Source: Thermoprotei archaeon
Lineage (GTDB): Archaea > Thermoproteota > Thermoprotei > QMSL01 > B3-G16
Direction of reading: 5' to 3'
NCBI GenBank assembly: GCA_021158375.1
Contig: JAGGUS010000292.1
Location: 1-6,493, forward strand
DNA length: 6,493 bases
Shown: positions 1-5,834 of the stretch, piece by piece
How positions within the stretch are numbered: position 1 is the stretch's first letter
Layout of the letters: the number at the start of each line of letters is the position of its first letter
Made by a program: the position numbers and the translations under genes
The notes under the pieces: model-generated
What the model was told of the DNA's origin: nothing
The model's input: only the letters and a program-made list of their open reading frames with translations
Database searches by the model: none

Positions 1-1058
1 CCGGGCTTTGCAGTACACATATAGAGGGCATCAGGAGGTACTTCTATTGGGCTTGCACTTGCACCATATATGCTCTCACCGTTTACTTTAAGCCACTTAC
101 CTACTTCCTTCAATATATCGACAGCTGGTTTTGGAATTTCCCCTTCAGCAGTAGGCCCTACGTTGAGGAGTAGGTTTCCGCCTTTGCTCACCACCTCAAC
201 TAATATCTGTATAACTCTTCCAGGCGTCTTCCAGTTATGATCATAGCTCTTATAACCCCAAGTATCGTTAAGCGTCATAGGGACTTCCCAGTCACCTTCT
301 AACTTGTGCTCAGGTATCTTATTATCCCCCATTTCGATATAATCGCCCATACCGTGCCCTATGCGACCATTAATTATCGTATCAGGCGATAAGTTACGTA
401 CTAGATCCCTTAACTCTCTTGCTAATTCCGGATAGGGAAGCCTATTTCCTATGTCAAACCATAAGAGGGCTACTGGCGCGTAATTAGTCAGTAATTCCTC
501 CACCTGTGGCTCTACGTAATCCCTAAAATACCTTACGAAATCCTTTTTTGCAGGATCATAATCCCAGTCATTTCCCATTCCATCGGGATGATGCCAATCA
601 AGCACATGAGAGTAATAGAAGCCTAACTTCATACCCTCCTTCCTACATACACTAGATAATTCTTTAAGAGGATCTCTACCGAAGGGTGTAGCTTTAACTA
701 CATTGTAATCAGTATACCTAGTATTAAAAAGACAAAAACCATCGTGATGTTTGGCAGTTATCACCATATACTTCATTCCGGCCTCCTTCGCTATCTTTAC
801 CCATTCTTCAGCGTTGAACTTTACTGGATTAAAGAGCTCAGTTAGCTTCTCGTATTCTTTAACTGGAATTTTAGCTCGATACATTATCCATTCGCCTATT
901 CCGGGAATCCGTTTATCTTTCCAAACACCAGCAGGTATGGAGTAGAGACCCCAGTGAATAAACATACCGAATTTCGCTTTTCGCCACCATTCCATTCGCT
1001 TTTCCTTTTTCTCCTCTTCCCTTTTTAGCTCAACAGCTAAACTCATATGAAGCACCAT
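1..1058 (-). CDS. Alpha-L-fucosidase, glycoside hydrolase family 29 (3' end outside window)
   Basis: Hydrolyses terminal alpha-L-fucose from glycans by the retaining GH29 mechanism, probably in the cytoplasm since no signal peptide is seen. The 352 visible codons cover most of the (beta/alpha)8 catalytic domain: FGMFIHWGLYS at residues 30-40, the fucose-binding HHDGF at 104-108, LLWFDIGN at 198-205 with Asp202 as the predicted nucleophile, GDYIEMGDNKIP at 238-249 and WEVPMTLNDTWGYKSYD at 257-273. SKGGNLLLNVGPTAEG (291-306) closes the barrel. Family members usually have about 420-500 residues, so the C-terminal part is missing only because the window ends. The frame is open throughout, unlike the Sulfolobus solfataricus fucosidase, which is split by a -1 frameshift. 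The start could be ATG 1058 (near-leaderless from the TATA box at 1079-1086) or ATG 1046, which has GGTG 6 nt upstream. An in-frame TAA lies two codons before 1058. It lies 45 bp downstream of the methyltransferase gene on the same strand. Confidence 0.95.
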   Translation of the reverse strand, partial: MVLHMSLAVELKREEEKKEKRMEWWRKAKFGMFIHWGLYSIPAGVWKDKRIPGIGEWIMYRAKIPVKEYEKLTELFNPVKFNAEEWVKIAKEAGMKYMVITAKHHDGFCLFNTRYTDYNVVKATPFGRDPLKELSSVCRKEGMKLGFYYSHVLDWHHPDGMGNDWDYDPAKKDFVRYFRDYVEPQVEELLTNYAPVALLWFDIGNRLPYPELARELRDLVRNLSPDTIINGRIGHGMGDYIEMGDNKIPEHKLEGDWEVPMTLNDTWGYKSYDHNWKTPGRVIQILVEVVSKGGNLLLNVGPTAEGEIPKPAVDILKEVGKWLKVNGESIYGASASPIEVPPDALYMCTAKP

Positions 1059-1078
1059 AATTTACTTAGAGGAAAGTG

Positions 1079-1086
1079 CATTTAAG
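1079..1086 (-). promoter_or_regulatory. Putative TATA box of the fucosidase gene
   Basis: Reads CTTAAATG on the minus strand, in the 45-bp gap after the methyltransferase stop. Its centre is about 25 bp from ATG 1058 and 37 bp from ATG 1046, so transcription would begin at or just before the first ATG. This suggests the fucosidase can be transcribed separately from the upstream methyltransferase. The call rests on one imperfect box and its spacing. Confidence 0.45.
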
Positions 1087-1103
1087 CGTGATGGAGAAGG
1101 GCC

Positions 1104-1688
1104 TTACTTCATGATGATCATTATAATACCTTCACTTGTGGGCACTATAGTATAATTGTAATTATGTTCATTAAGATATGTAATGAGCTTATTAGCGCTT
1201 GGAAAATATGCATTATGGAATAGAACTACGCCATTCTCTTTCATCACCTTTTTAAGGAGAAGGAATACATCCAGATATAAGAACTTATCAATATCTACGA
1301 ATGCTAAATCTATTCTCTTACCTTCACTAGTCAATCCTCTAAGAAATATTATGGCATCGGTGTTCAGTACTTTTATGAGCGTCTTCTTTAATGGTAACTT
1401 GGATAGTATTTCCTTAGCCTTAATTGCCCTTTCCTTCTTCATTTCAACTGCTATCACTTCACCACTTGACGAATAGCTATCATCAATGCCTTTAGCTATC
1501 CAAATTGTAGAGTAGCCAATTCCAGCACCTAAATCAATAGCAGTGATGTTCTCATTTATTGATCCATAGAGATAAGAAATTGTATAAAGAACTAAGCCGT
1601 CATCCTCTCCTATAGAGGGTACTAAGGATCGTCTTGATTCTTTCAAAACAGATCTGATAATCCTTAGGAAGTCAGATGAAAATACCAT
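1104..1688 (-). CDS. SAM-dependent O-methyltransferase-like protein (COG4122-like)
   Basis: A 194-residue class I Rossmann-fold methyltransferase. SAM-binding motif I is DLGAGIGYS at residues 52-60. The motif II acidic residue is Glu82 after a beta strand (VIAVE), and NTDA (109-112) fits the adenine-contacting segment. The pattern PSIGEDDG before motif I, VDIDKFLYLD at 131-140 (compare F-I-D-A-D-K in O-methyltransferases) and a closing strand after IVPTSEG place it nearest the catechol/caffeoyl-CoA O-methyltransferase-like group, COG4122. In metal-dependent members an Asp-Asn pair near residue 158 completes the metal site; here it reads His-Asn (158-159), so metal dependence is uncertain. The substrate cannot be named. 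Length is slightly short for the family (about 200-220). The start at 1688 is well supported by GGAGGT 6 nt upstream. It is transcribed divergently from lacZ and lies upstream of the fucosidase on the same strand. A generic class I methyltransferase is the alternative. Confidence 0.8.
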   Translation of the reverse strand: MVFSSDFLRIIRSVLKESRRSLVPSIGEDDGLVLYTISYLYGSINENITAIDLGAGIGYSTIWIAKGIDDSYSSSGEVIAVEMKKERAIKAKEILSKLPLKKTLIKVLNTDAIIFLRGLTSEGKRIDLAFVDIDKFLYLDVFLLLKKVMKENGVVLFHNAYFPSANKLITYLNEHNYNYTIVPTSEGIIMIIMK

Positions 1689-1694
1689 TACGTT

Positions 1695-1700
1695 ACCTCC
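1695..1700 (-). promoter_or_regulatory. Strong Shine-Dalgarno site of the methyltransferase gene
   Basis: Reads GGAGGT on the minus strand and sits 6 nt before ATG 1688. It matches the archaeal 16S rRNA 3' tail closely and fixes the start. It is the only canonical site seen in the window; the other genes appear leaderless or nearly so. Confidence 0.85.
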
Positions 1701-1724
1701 TTAATAGAAGAACTAATGGTTACC

Positions 1725-1733
1725 CTTATAAAG
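1725..1733. promoter_or_regulatory. Near-symmetrical TATA box in the divergent methyltransferase/lacZ promoter
   Basis: Reads CTTATAAAG on the plus strand and CTTTATAAG on the minus strand, so TBP could bind in either orientation. With archaeal TATA-to-start spacing of about 26 bp, plus-strand transcription should begin near 1755-1758, only a few bases before lacZ ATG 1761. Minus-strand transcription should begin near 1703, just upstream of the GGAGGT of the methyltransferase gene. The box itself is seen; shared use is inferred. Confidence 0.65.
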
Positions 1734-1760
1734 ACTCTTGGGGATTTAGAATACTTACGT

Positions 1761-4700
1761 ATGAGCGTTAAATATAGATTGCCTGAATGGATCGATCCTC
1801 GTGTATGTGGAATAAATAAGGAGCCTCCTAGAGCAACGTTCATCCCACATCCAAATCGCGAAAGCGCTTTAAAAAGCGATTTTTACGAATCTCCTTGGAA
1901 AATATCGCTTAATGGTAAGTGGAAATTTAAGCTAGTTAAGAATCCGTATTCGGCTCCTAAGAAATTCTACGAGATCGACTTTGACGACAGCGATTGGGAT
2001 GAGATATCAGTTCCAAGTAACTGGCAAATGGAAGGCTACGATAAACCAATATATGTTAACGTGAGATATCCATTTCCTGCTAATCCACCATATGTTCCTG
2101 AGGACGATAACCCTACCGGCTTGTACCGAAGATGGTTTAACATAAATCTAAAGGAACTTAAAGGTAGGCAAGTCTTCTTAGTATTTGAAGGAGTCGATTC
2201 TGCATTCTATCTATGGATTAACGGTCATTTTGTAGGCTATAGCGAGGACAGTAGAACTCCTGCTGAGTTCAACATCACGCCTTACATCAGAGATGGTAAC
2301 AATCTAATAGCGGTAATGGTTCTTCGATGGAGCGTAGGCAGTTACTTAGAGGATCAAGATATGTGGAGACTTAGCGGGATTTATAGAGACGTCTATTTAT
2401 ATATTTCTTCAGAAGTGCGCATAAGAGATTTCTTTGTAAAGACTACATTTGATAAGGACTACAAGGATGCTAATTTGGAGGTATTAGTTAAAGTTAAAAA
2501 CTACTCGAATAAAGCCAAGAGTTCATTAAAAGTAACTCTCGAGCTTTTCGATGATAAGTTATCGCCTGTATTCATGGAACCATTAGTGCAAGAAATACAG
2601 GAAATAAGACCTGGAGAGGAAGTATATCTCAACTTTAAAACTAAAATTAAAGAACCGCGAAAGTGGTCTGCCGAAGATCCATATCTATACAAATTAGTAT
2701 TAACTCTCAAGGATACTAATGGAGAGGAACTTGAAGCAGTAAGCACATTTATTGGCTTTAGACAAGTGGAGATAAGGGATGGTAGGATCCTTATAAACGG
2801 CGTCCCGGTGTACTTTAAAGGAGTCAATAGACACGAGCATGACGATAGGAGAGGCCACGCCATTACGAGAGAAACTATGATTAAAGATATATTATTGATG
2901 AAGAGATTTAATTTTAATGCTGTACGGACATCACATTATCCTAATCACCCATATTGGTATTATCTATGTGATAAATACGGAATATATGTAATTGATGAAG
3001 CCAATATAGAATGCCACGGACTGGTGAAATGGTATTCAATAGGGATAATGAATCACAAGGAGCCAGCTAATGATCCAGAATGGATATACATGCTCATGGA
3101 GCGAATAATAAGAATGGTCGAACGCGATAAGAATCATCCTTGCGTTATAATGTGGTCATTGGGAAACGAATCGGGTTACGGGCCTAATTTTGATACAATG
3201 GCAGCATGGATTCATGCTTACGATGGCACTCGTCCAATTCATTACGAAGGAGCAACACATGTATTAAGAACGAGAGGTGAAATACCGAAGAGTGTTGATG
3301 TGATAAGCGTCATGTACCCCTCATTGGAATTCTTAGTAAAGCTAGCTACTGATTTAAACGATGGGAGACCTGTGATAATGTGTGAATACGCCCACTCTAT
3401 GGGTAATAGCACAGGTAACTTAAAGGAATACTGGGAAATAATCAGATCCTTTAAGCATATATGTGGTGGCTTCATATGGGATTGGGTAGACCAAGGAATT
3501 CTTAAAGAAGAAGATGGTGTCAAGTATTGGGCGTATGGTGGCGACTTCGGTGATCAACCTGACTCTCCAGGTAACTTCTGTATTAACGGTTTGGTTTGGC
3601 CTGATCGTACTCCTCAACCAGCTATGTGGGAATGCAAGAAAGTATTTCAACCCGTGGAAGCGGAACCTGTTGATTTAGAGAGAGGCGAAGTAAGGATCTT
3701 TAATAGATACGACTTCACAAGACTTGATGAGATAATCGAAATATCGTGGGAGATCAAGGCCGATGGAAAAGTACTTCAGAAGGGAAGAATTCCGACACCT
3801 CCTCTTGAACCGCACAGCTCTACTACAATAAGGATACCTTACAAGAAACCCGAACTAAAGCCCGGAACTGAATACTGGCTCGTGCTTCGATATAAACTAG
3901 CTAAGGATATGCCATGGGCTGAAAAGGGATATGAAATCGGCTGGTCTCAGTTTAAGCTACCCTTTAAATCACCTAATCCCAAACCTATTAACGTTAAAGA
4001 GTTACCAGAAGTAGAGATAGAAGAGAACGAGAGGATAGTAAAGATAAGAGGAAAAGATTTCGCTATAGTGTTCGATAAGAGACAAGCTAACCTCACGTAC
4101 GAATATAATGGTAGACAGTTGATTAAGGGCGTGTCATTACTCGAAGTATGGCGAGCACCTACCGATAATGATGCAGCTAGGATGGCTAGAGAATGGATAA
4201 AATTTGGTCTAGATAGGATAGAACATCGCCTGAAATGGATTAAAGCAAGCCGAGTAGCCCCTCAAGTAATCCTTGTAGAGCTTGAGCTACATTCTAAAGC
4301 TAAGGACATAGACATAGGCTTTAACTCCCACTATAGAATCTATGTATACGGTAATGGCGATCTACATATCATAGCAGATATTCATCCTGATGAGAGATTA
4401 CCACCGTTACCTAGAGTAGGCCTTATGTTAATAGTTCCTAAAGAGTATAATAATATAGTATGGTACGGTCGCGGTCCTCACGAGAACTATCAAGATAGGA
4501 AAGAAGGTGCAATGATAGACGTTTATAGTGGAACTGTGGAGGAGCAATATGTACCATACATAAGACCGCAGGAAAATGGCAATAAAACTGACGTAAGATG
4601 GGTTTCCTTAAGAGACAACAAAGGATGGGGACTAATGGCTATCGCTATACCACTCATGGAGATGAGTGCCCATTACTTTACAGCACATGATCTCACTAAA

Positions 4701-4913
4701 GCAAAGCATACACATGAGCTTAAATGGCGAGATGAAATATACTTACACTTAGATTATAGACAAAGAGGACTAGGAGGAGCTAGTTGCGGACCCGACACCC
4801 TGCCCAAATACGAAATTTATCCAAGACCAGTACACTTTGAGGTGATCCTAAGACCATTAAAGCCAGAGAGTGATATAATAGAGCTAGGGAAGATGAGATA
4901 TTATTCACTTTGA
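1761..4913 (+). CDS. lacZ: Beta-galactosidase, glycoside hydrolase family 2 (LacZ-type, full length)
   Basis: Hydrolyses terminal beta-D-galactosides with retention of configuration, probably in the cytoplasm as no signal peptide is present. The 1050 residues match the long E. coli LacZ architecture: N-terminal jelly-roll (about 45-220), Ig-like domain (about 220-320), TIM barrel (about 320-610), second Ig-like domain (about 630-720) and C-terminal Bgal_small_N domain (about 790-1045). The acid/base is Glu470 in WSLGNESGYG and the nucleophile Glu542 in MCEYAHSMGNS. Mg2+ ligands are Glu417 and His419 in NIECHGL, and Asp200 in EDQDMWRLSG fits the Na+ site. Trp573 in GFIWDWVDQ matches E. coli Trp568. 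Cys1009 in GGASCGPD stands where E. coli has Trp999, as in several other family members. The frame also opens at ATG 1716, but the TATA box at 1725-1733 lies inside that extension and would start transcription just before 1761; the family-like sequence (YRLPEW) also begins there. Lactose itself need not be the natural substrate. Confidence 0.96.
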   Translation: MSVKYRLPEWIDPRVCGINKEPPRATFIPHPNRESALKSDFYESPWKISLNGKWKFKLVKNPYSAPKKFYEIDFDDSDWDEISVPSNWQMEGYDKPIYVNVRYPFPANPPYVPEDDNPTGLYRRWFNINLKELKGRQVFLVFEGVDSAFYLWINGHFVGYSEDSRTPAEFNITPYIRDGNNLIAVMVLRWSVGSYLEDQDMWRLSGIYRDVYLYISSEVRIRDFFVKTTFDKDYKDANLEVLVKVKNYSNKAKSSLKVTLELFDDKLSPVFMEPLVQEIQEIRPGEEVYLNFKTKIKEPRKWSAEDPYLYKLVLTLKDTNGEELEAVSTFIGFRQVEIRDGRILINGVPVYFKGVNRHEHDDRRGHAITRETMIKDILLMKRFNFNAVRTSHYPNHPYWYYLCDKYGIYVIDEANIECHGLVKWYSIGIMNHKEPANDPEWIYMLMERIIRMVERDKNHPCVIMWSLGNESGYGPNFDTMAAWIHAYDGTRPIHYEGATHVLRTRGEIPKSVDVISVMYPSLEFLVKLATDLNDGRPVIMCEYAHSMGNSTGNLKEYWEIIRSFKHICGGFIWDWVDQGILKEEDGVKYWAYGGDFGDQPDSPGNFCINGLVWPDRTPQPAMWECKKVFQPVEAEPVDLERGEVRIFNRYDFTRLDEIIEISWEIKADGKVLQKGRIPTPPLEPHSSTTIRIPYKKPELKPGTEYWLVLRYKLAKDMPWAEKGYEIGWSQFKLPFKSPNPKPINVKELPEVEIEENERIVKIRGKDFAIVFDKRQANLTYEYNGRQLIKGVSLLEVWRAPTDNDAARMAREWIKFGLDRIEHRLKWIKASRVAPQVILVELELHSKAKDIDIGFNSHYRIYVYGNGDLHIIADIHPDERLPPLPRVGLMLIVPKEYNNIVWYGRGPHENYQDRKEGAMIDVYSGTVEEQYVPYIRPQENGNKTDVRWVSLRDNKGWGLMAIAIPLMEMSAHYFTAHDLTKAKHTHELKWRDEIYLHLDYRQRGLGGASCGPDTLPKYEIYPRPVHFEVILRPLKPESDIIELGKMRYYSL

Positions 4914-4930
4914 GACTATTAGAATTTAGA

Positions 4931-4947
4931 TCTTTTAAAATATTTTC
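4931..4947 (+). terminator. Possible T-rich terminator of lacZ
   Basis: Begins 18 bp after the lacZ stop and contains two TTTT runs separated by AAAATA, typical of archaeal intrinsic termination at oligo-T. There is no clear GC-rich hairpin, and none is required in archaea. It overlaps the end of the convergent broken gene, so part of it was once coding on the other strand. Confidence 0.4.
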
Positions 4948-5460
4948 ACACCTTGGCTATAGACCTTAATCTTTACATTAAGTCTCCTCGCTGCCTCCCA
5001 TGCATTAGAATTTATAAGTCCTCCTATGATTAACATCATAGGCTCAATGCTCACTACTCGTTAATACAGCTTACTTATTCTGTATAGCTCAGCGATATCT
5101 CCCTTGGCGACTCTTGATTTAATCCCTACCAATATATGCTCCTTGTCCTTCACTACAAGGTCTACTTCGATTACTGCAGGGTATCCATAAACAGAGCCTT
5201 CCTTATCTTCATATATCCACTTCTCAGCTTTCGCGACCTTGAGCGTCTCCTCTATTACATATTTCATCGCATCCCTAAAATCCGCTTCTGTTAGAACGCC
5301 ATAACGATGAGCTATTGCGGTTAGCAACCTTCTATCTTTCCCTTAATTTCTCCTCTACCTTAATGAATCTCTCCTCAAGCCTCTGCTGGCGTTCTTCTAA
5401 TCTTTGTTGACTTTCCTCAAGCCGAACCCTCTCAAGTACTATATCTTCAAAATTTTGCAT
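4935..5460 (-). pseudogene. Broken coiled-coil/PD-(D/E)XK nuclease-like gene (DUF3782-like)
   Basis: Decayed copy of an archaeal family that joins an N-terminal coiled coil to a restriction-endonuclease-like domain; its role is unknown. From ATG 5460 the first piece encodes 42 residues rich in LEER/QQRLEER heptads and ends at TAG 5332-5334. The continuation, from about 5339, is in the +1 frame: KDRRLLTAIAHRYGVLTEADFRD, then VIEVDLVVKDKEHILVGIKS, and stops at TAA 5061-5063. After this stop the same frame stays open to TAA 4935-4937 and encodes the expected C-terminal segment (EPMMLIIGGLINSNAWEAARRL). Family members normally have Glu before Ile-Lys in the catalytic motif; here the codon is GGG (Gly). 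The lesions are thus one frameshift in the GGG at 5340-5342, one nonsense codon and one active-site change. The middle piece could be translated from TTG 5327 as an 89-residue fragment (88 plus start), but it would lack both ends. Family assignment is from recalled motif patterns. Confidence 0.75.
5023..5042. repeat. 20-bp perfect inverted repeat inside the broken nuclease-like gene
   Basis: Arms CCTATGAT and ATCATAGG flank a 4-nt loop TAAC. It lies about 20 bp downstream (minus sense) of the premature stop, where the frame encodes MMLIIGG. No T-tract follows on either strand, so it is not an obvious terminator. It could form a small hairpin or be chance in AT-rich DNA. Confidence 0.6.
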
Positions 5461-5639
5461 TTATTGTGATCATTATTGTACTTATACTAATTAACATTAC
5501 ACCTACTGCTGATGCGAGCAGTACTCCATGTATAATACACCTGTTGCCAACGGTATCTTGTTACTCACATTAAGTTCTGCAACATCTTCTTATATGTTGC
5601 CTTAGCCAAGTGAATTGCTGTAAGTATCTCTCGCGTCAT
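5447..5639 (-). pseudogene. Possible remnant of a small membrane-protein gene
   Basis: No intact gene is present, but three short protein-like stretches follow one another on the minus strand in different frames. ATG 5639 opens MTREILTAIHLAKATYKKML, stopping at TGA 5565-5567. The next frame gives AELNVSNKIPLATGVLYM. The third gives GVLLASAVGVMLISISTIM, a good transmembrane helix, and stops at TGA 5447-5449, overlapping the start of the broken nuclease-like gene by 14 bp. A TATA box (5660-5668) lies about 25 bp before ATG 5639, as expected for a leaderless gene. Two frameshifts would be needed to join the pieces. I do not recognise the family; chance reading of AT-rich DNA is a real alternative. 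Confidence 0.3.
5481..5490 (-). promoter_or_regulatory. Putative TATA box of the broken nuclease-like gene
   Basis: Reads TTAGTATAAG on the minus strand, centred about 25 bp from ATG 5460, which has no Shine-Dalgarno site. This is the geometry of a leaderless archaeal gene and supports ATG 5460 as the original start. It lies inside the possible membrane-gene remnant. Confidence 0.4.
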
Positions 5640-5659
5640 TGCTAAATAATGGACAACGA

Positions 5660-5668
5660 TATTTTAAA
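5660..5668 (-). promoter_or_regulatory. Putative TATA box upstream of the small remnant gene
   Basis: Reads TTTAAAATA on the minus strand, centred about 25 bp from ATG 5639. It is one of the better TATA boxes in the window, yet no intact gene follows, which is the main reason for suspecting a decayed gene or a short transcript here. Confidence 0.35.
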
Positions 5669-5749
5669 GGCTACATTGCGGTCTATAAGAGTTTCAGTTG
5701 TAGTGATCAAGGGGATAGTTTATTGATCTATGATATTATTAAGAACGCT

Positions 5750-5809
5750 GGAACTAATGCGGAACTATATCGGAACAGTACATAGATGAAAATGTTTAAT
5801 AAGAGGAAC
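5750..5809 (+). repeat. GGAAC direct repeats spaced by multiples of 11 bp
   Basis: GGAAC occurs at 5750, 5761, 5772 and 5805. The first three are exactly 11 bp apart, and the fourth is 33 bp after the third, so all four face nearly the same side of the helix. The first two share GGAACTA. They lie just upstream of, and around, the putative TATA box of the downstream gene, a layout that suits a regulator binding site. No protein can be named. Confidence 0.5.
5795..5803 (+). promoter_or_regulatory. Putative TATA box of the exported-protein gene
   Basis: Reads TTTAATAAG, centred 36 bp before ATG 5835, predicting a start near 5825 and a leader of about 10 nt without a Shine-Dalgarno site. A second AT-rich stretch at 5810-5815 is too close to the ATG to serve this start. 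Confidence 0.4.
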
Positions 5810-5834
5810 ATATACCATTGTATGTGAACGCTCT

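Larger units (their letters stand above)
5461..5834. other. Gene-poor intergenic region of about 370 bp
   Basis: No intact gene of convincing length is present on either strand. The left half contains the TATA box of the broken gene and the possible membrane-gene remnant on the minus strand. The right half, 5690-5834, contains the phased GGAAC repeat and the promoter of the gene starting at 5835. A 19-codon reading frame from ATG 5730 (plus) shows no gene-like features. No tRNA cloverleaf, inverted terminal repeats or transposase fragment was recognised. Confidence 0.6.

Noticed and set aside
751..945. 64-codon plus-strand reading frame
   Set aside because: Lies wholly inside the GH29 fucosidase on the opposite strand, whose translation matches a known family; no independent support.
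1183..1476. 97-codon plus-strand reading frame
   Set aside because: Antisense to the methyltransferase gene, which has a strong ribosome site and recognisable motifs.
2501..3650. Three minus-strand reading frames of 76-120 codons
   Set aside because: All are shadows of the lacZ gene, whose catalytic motifs are intact across this stretch.
4782..4790. Cys1009 in place of E. coli Trp999 as a defect in lacZ
   Set aside because: Cys at this position occurs in other active GH2 beta-galactosidases, so it is family variation, not a lesion.
5332..5345. Programmed +1 frameshifting to join the two halves of the nuclease-like gene
   Set aside because: No recognised slippery site, and the same gene also has a nonsense codon and a lost catalytic residue, so decay is simpler.
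5461..5479. Direct repeat TTATTGT twice, 12 bp apart, just upstream of the broken gene
   Set aside because: Only 7 bp in AT-rich DNA with two copies; no further copies seen, so too weak to call an operator.
5461..5834. tRNA, CRISPR or insertion-sequence remnants in the gene-poor region
   Set aside because: No cloverleaf, no regular repeat-spacer structure, and no terminal inverted repeats or transposase-like peptide were found on reading both strands.
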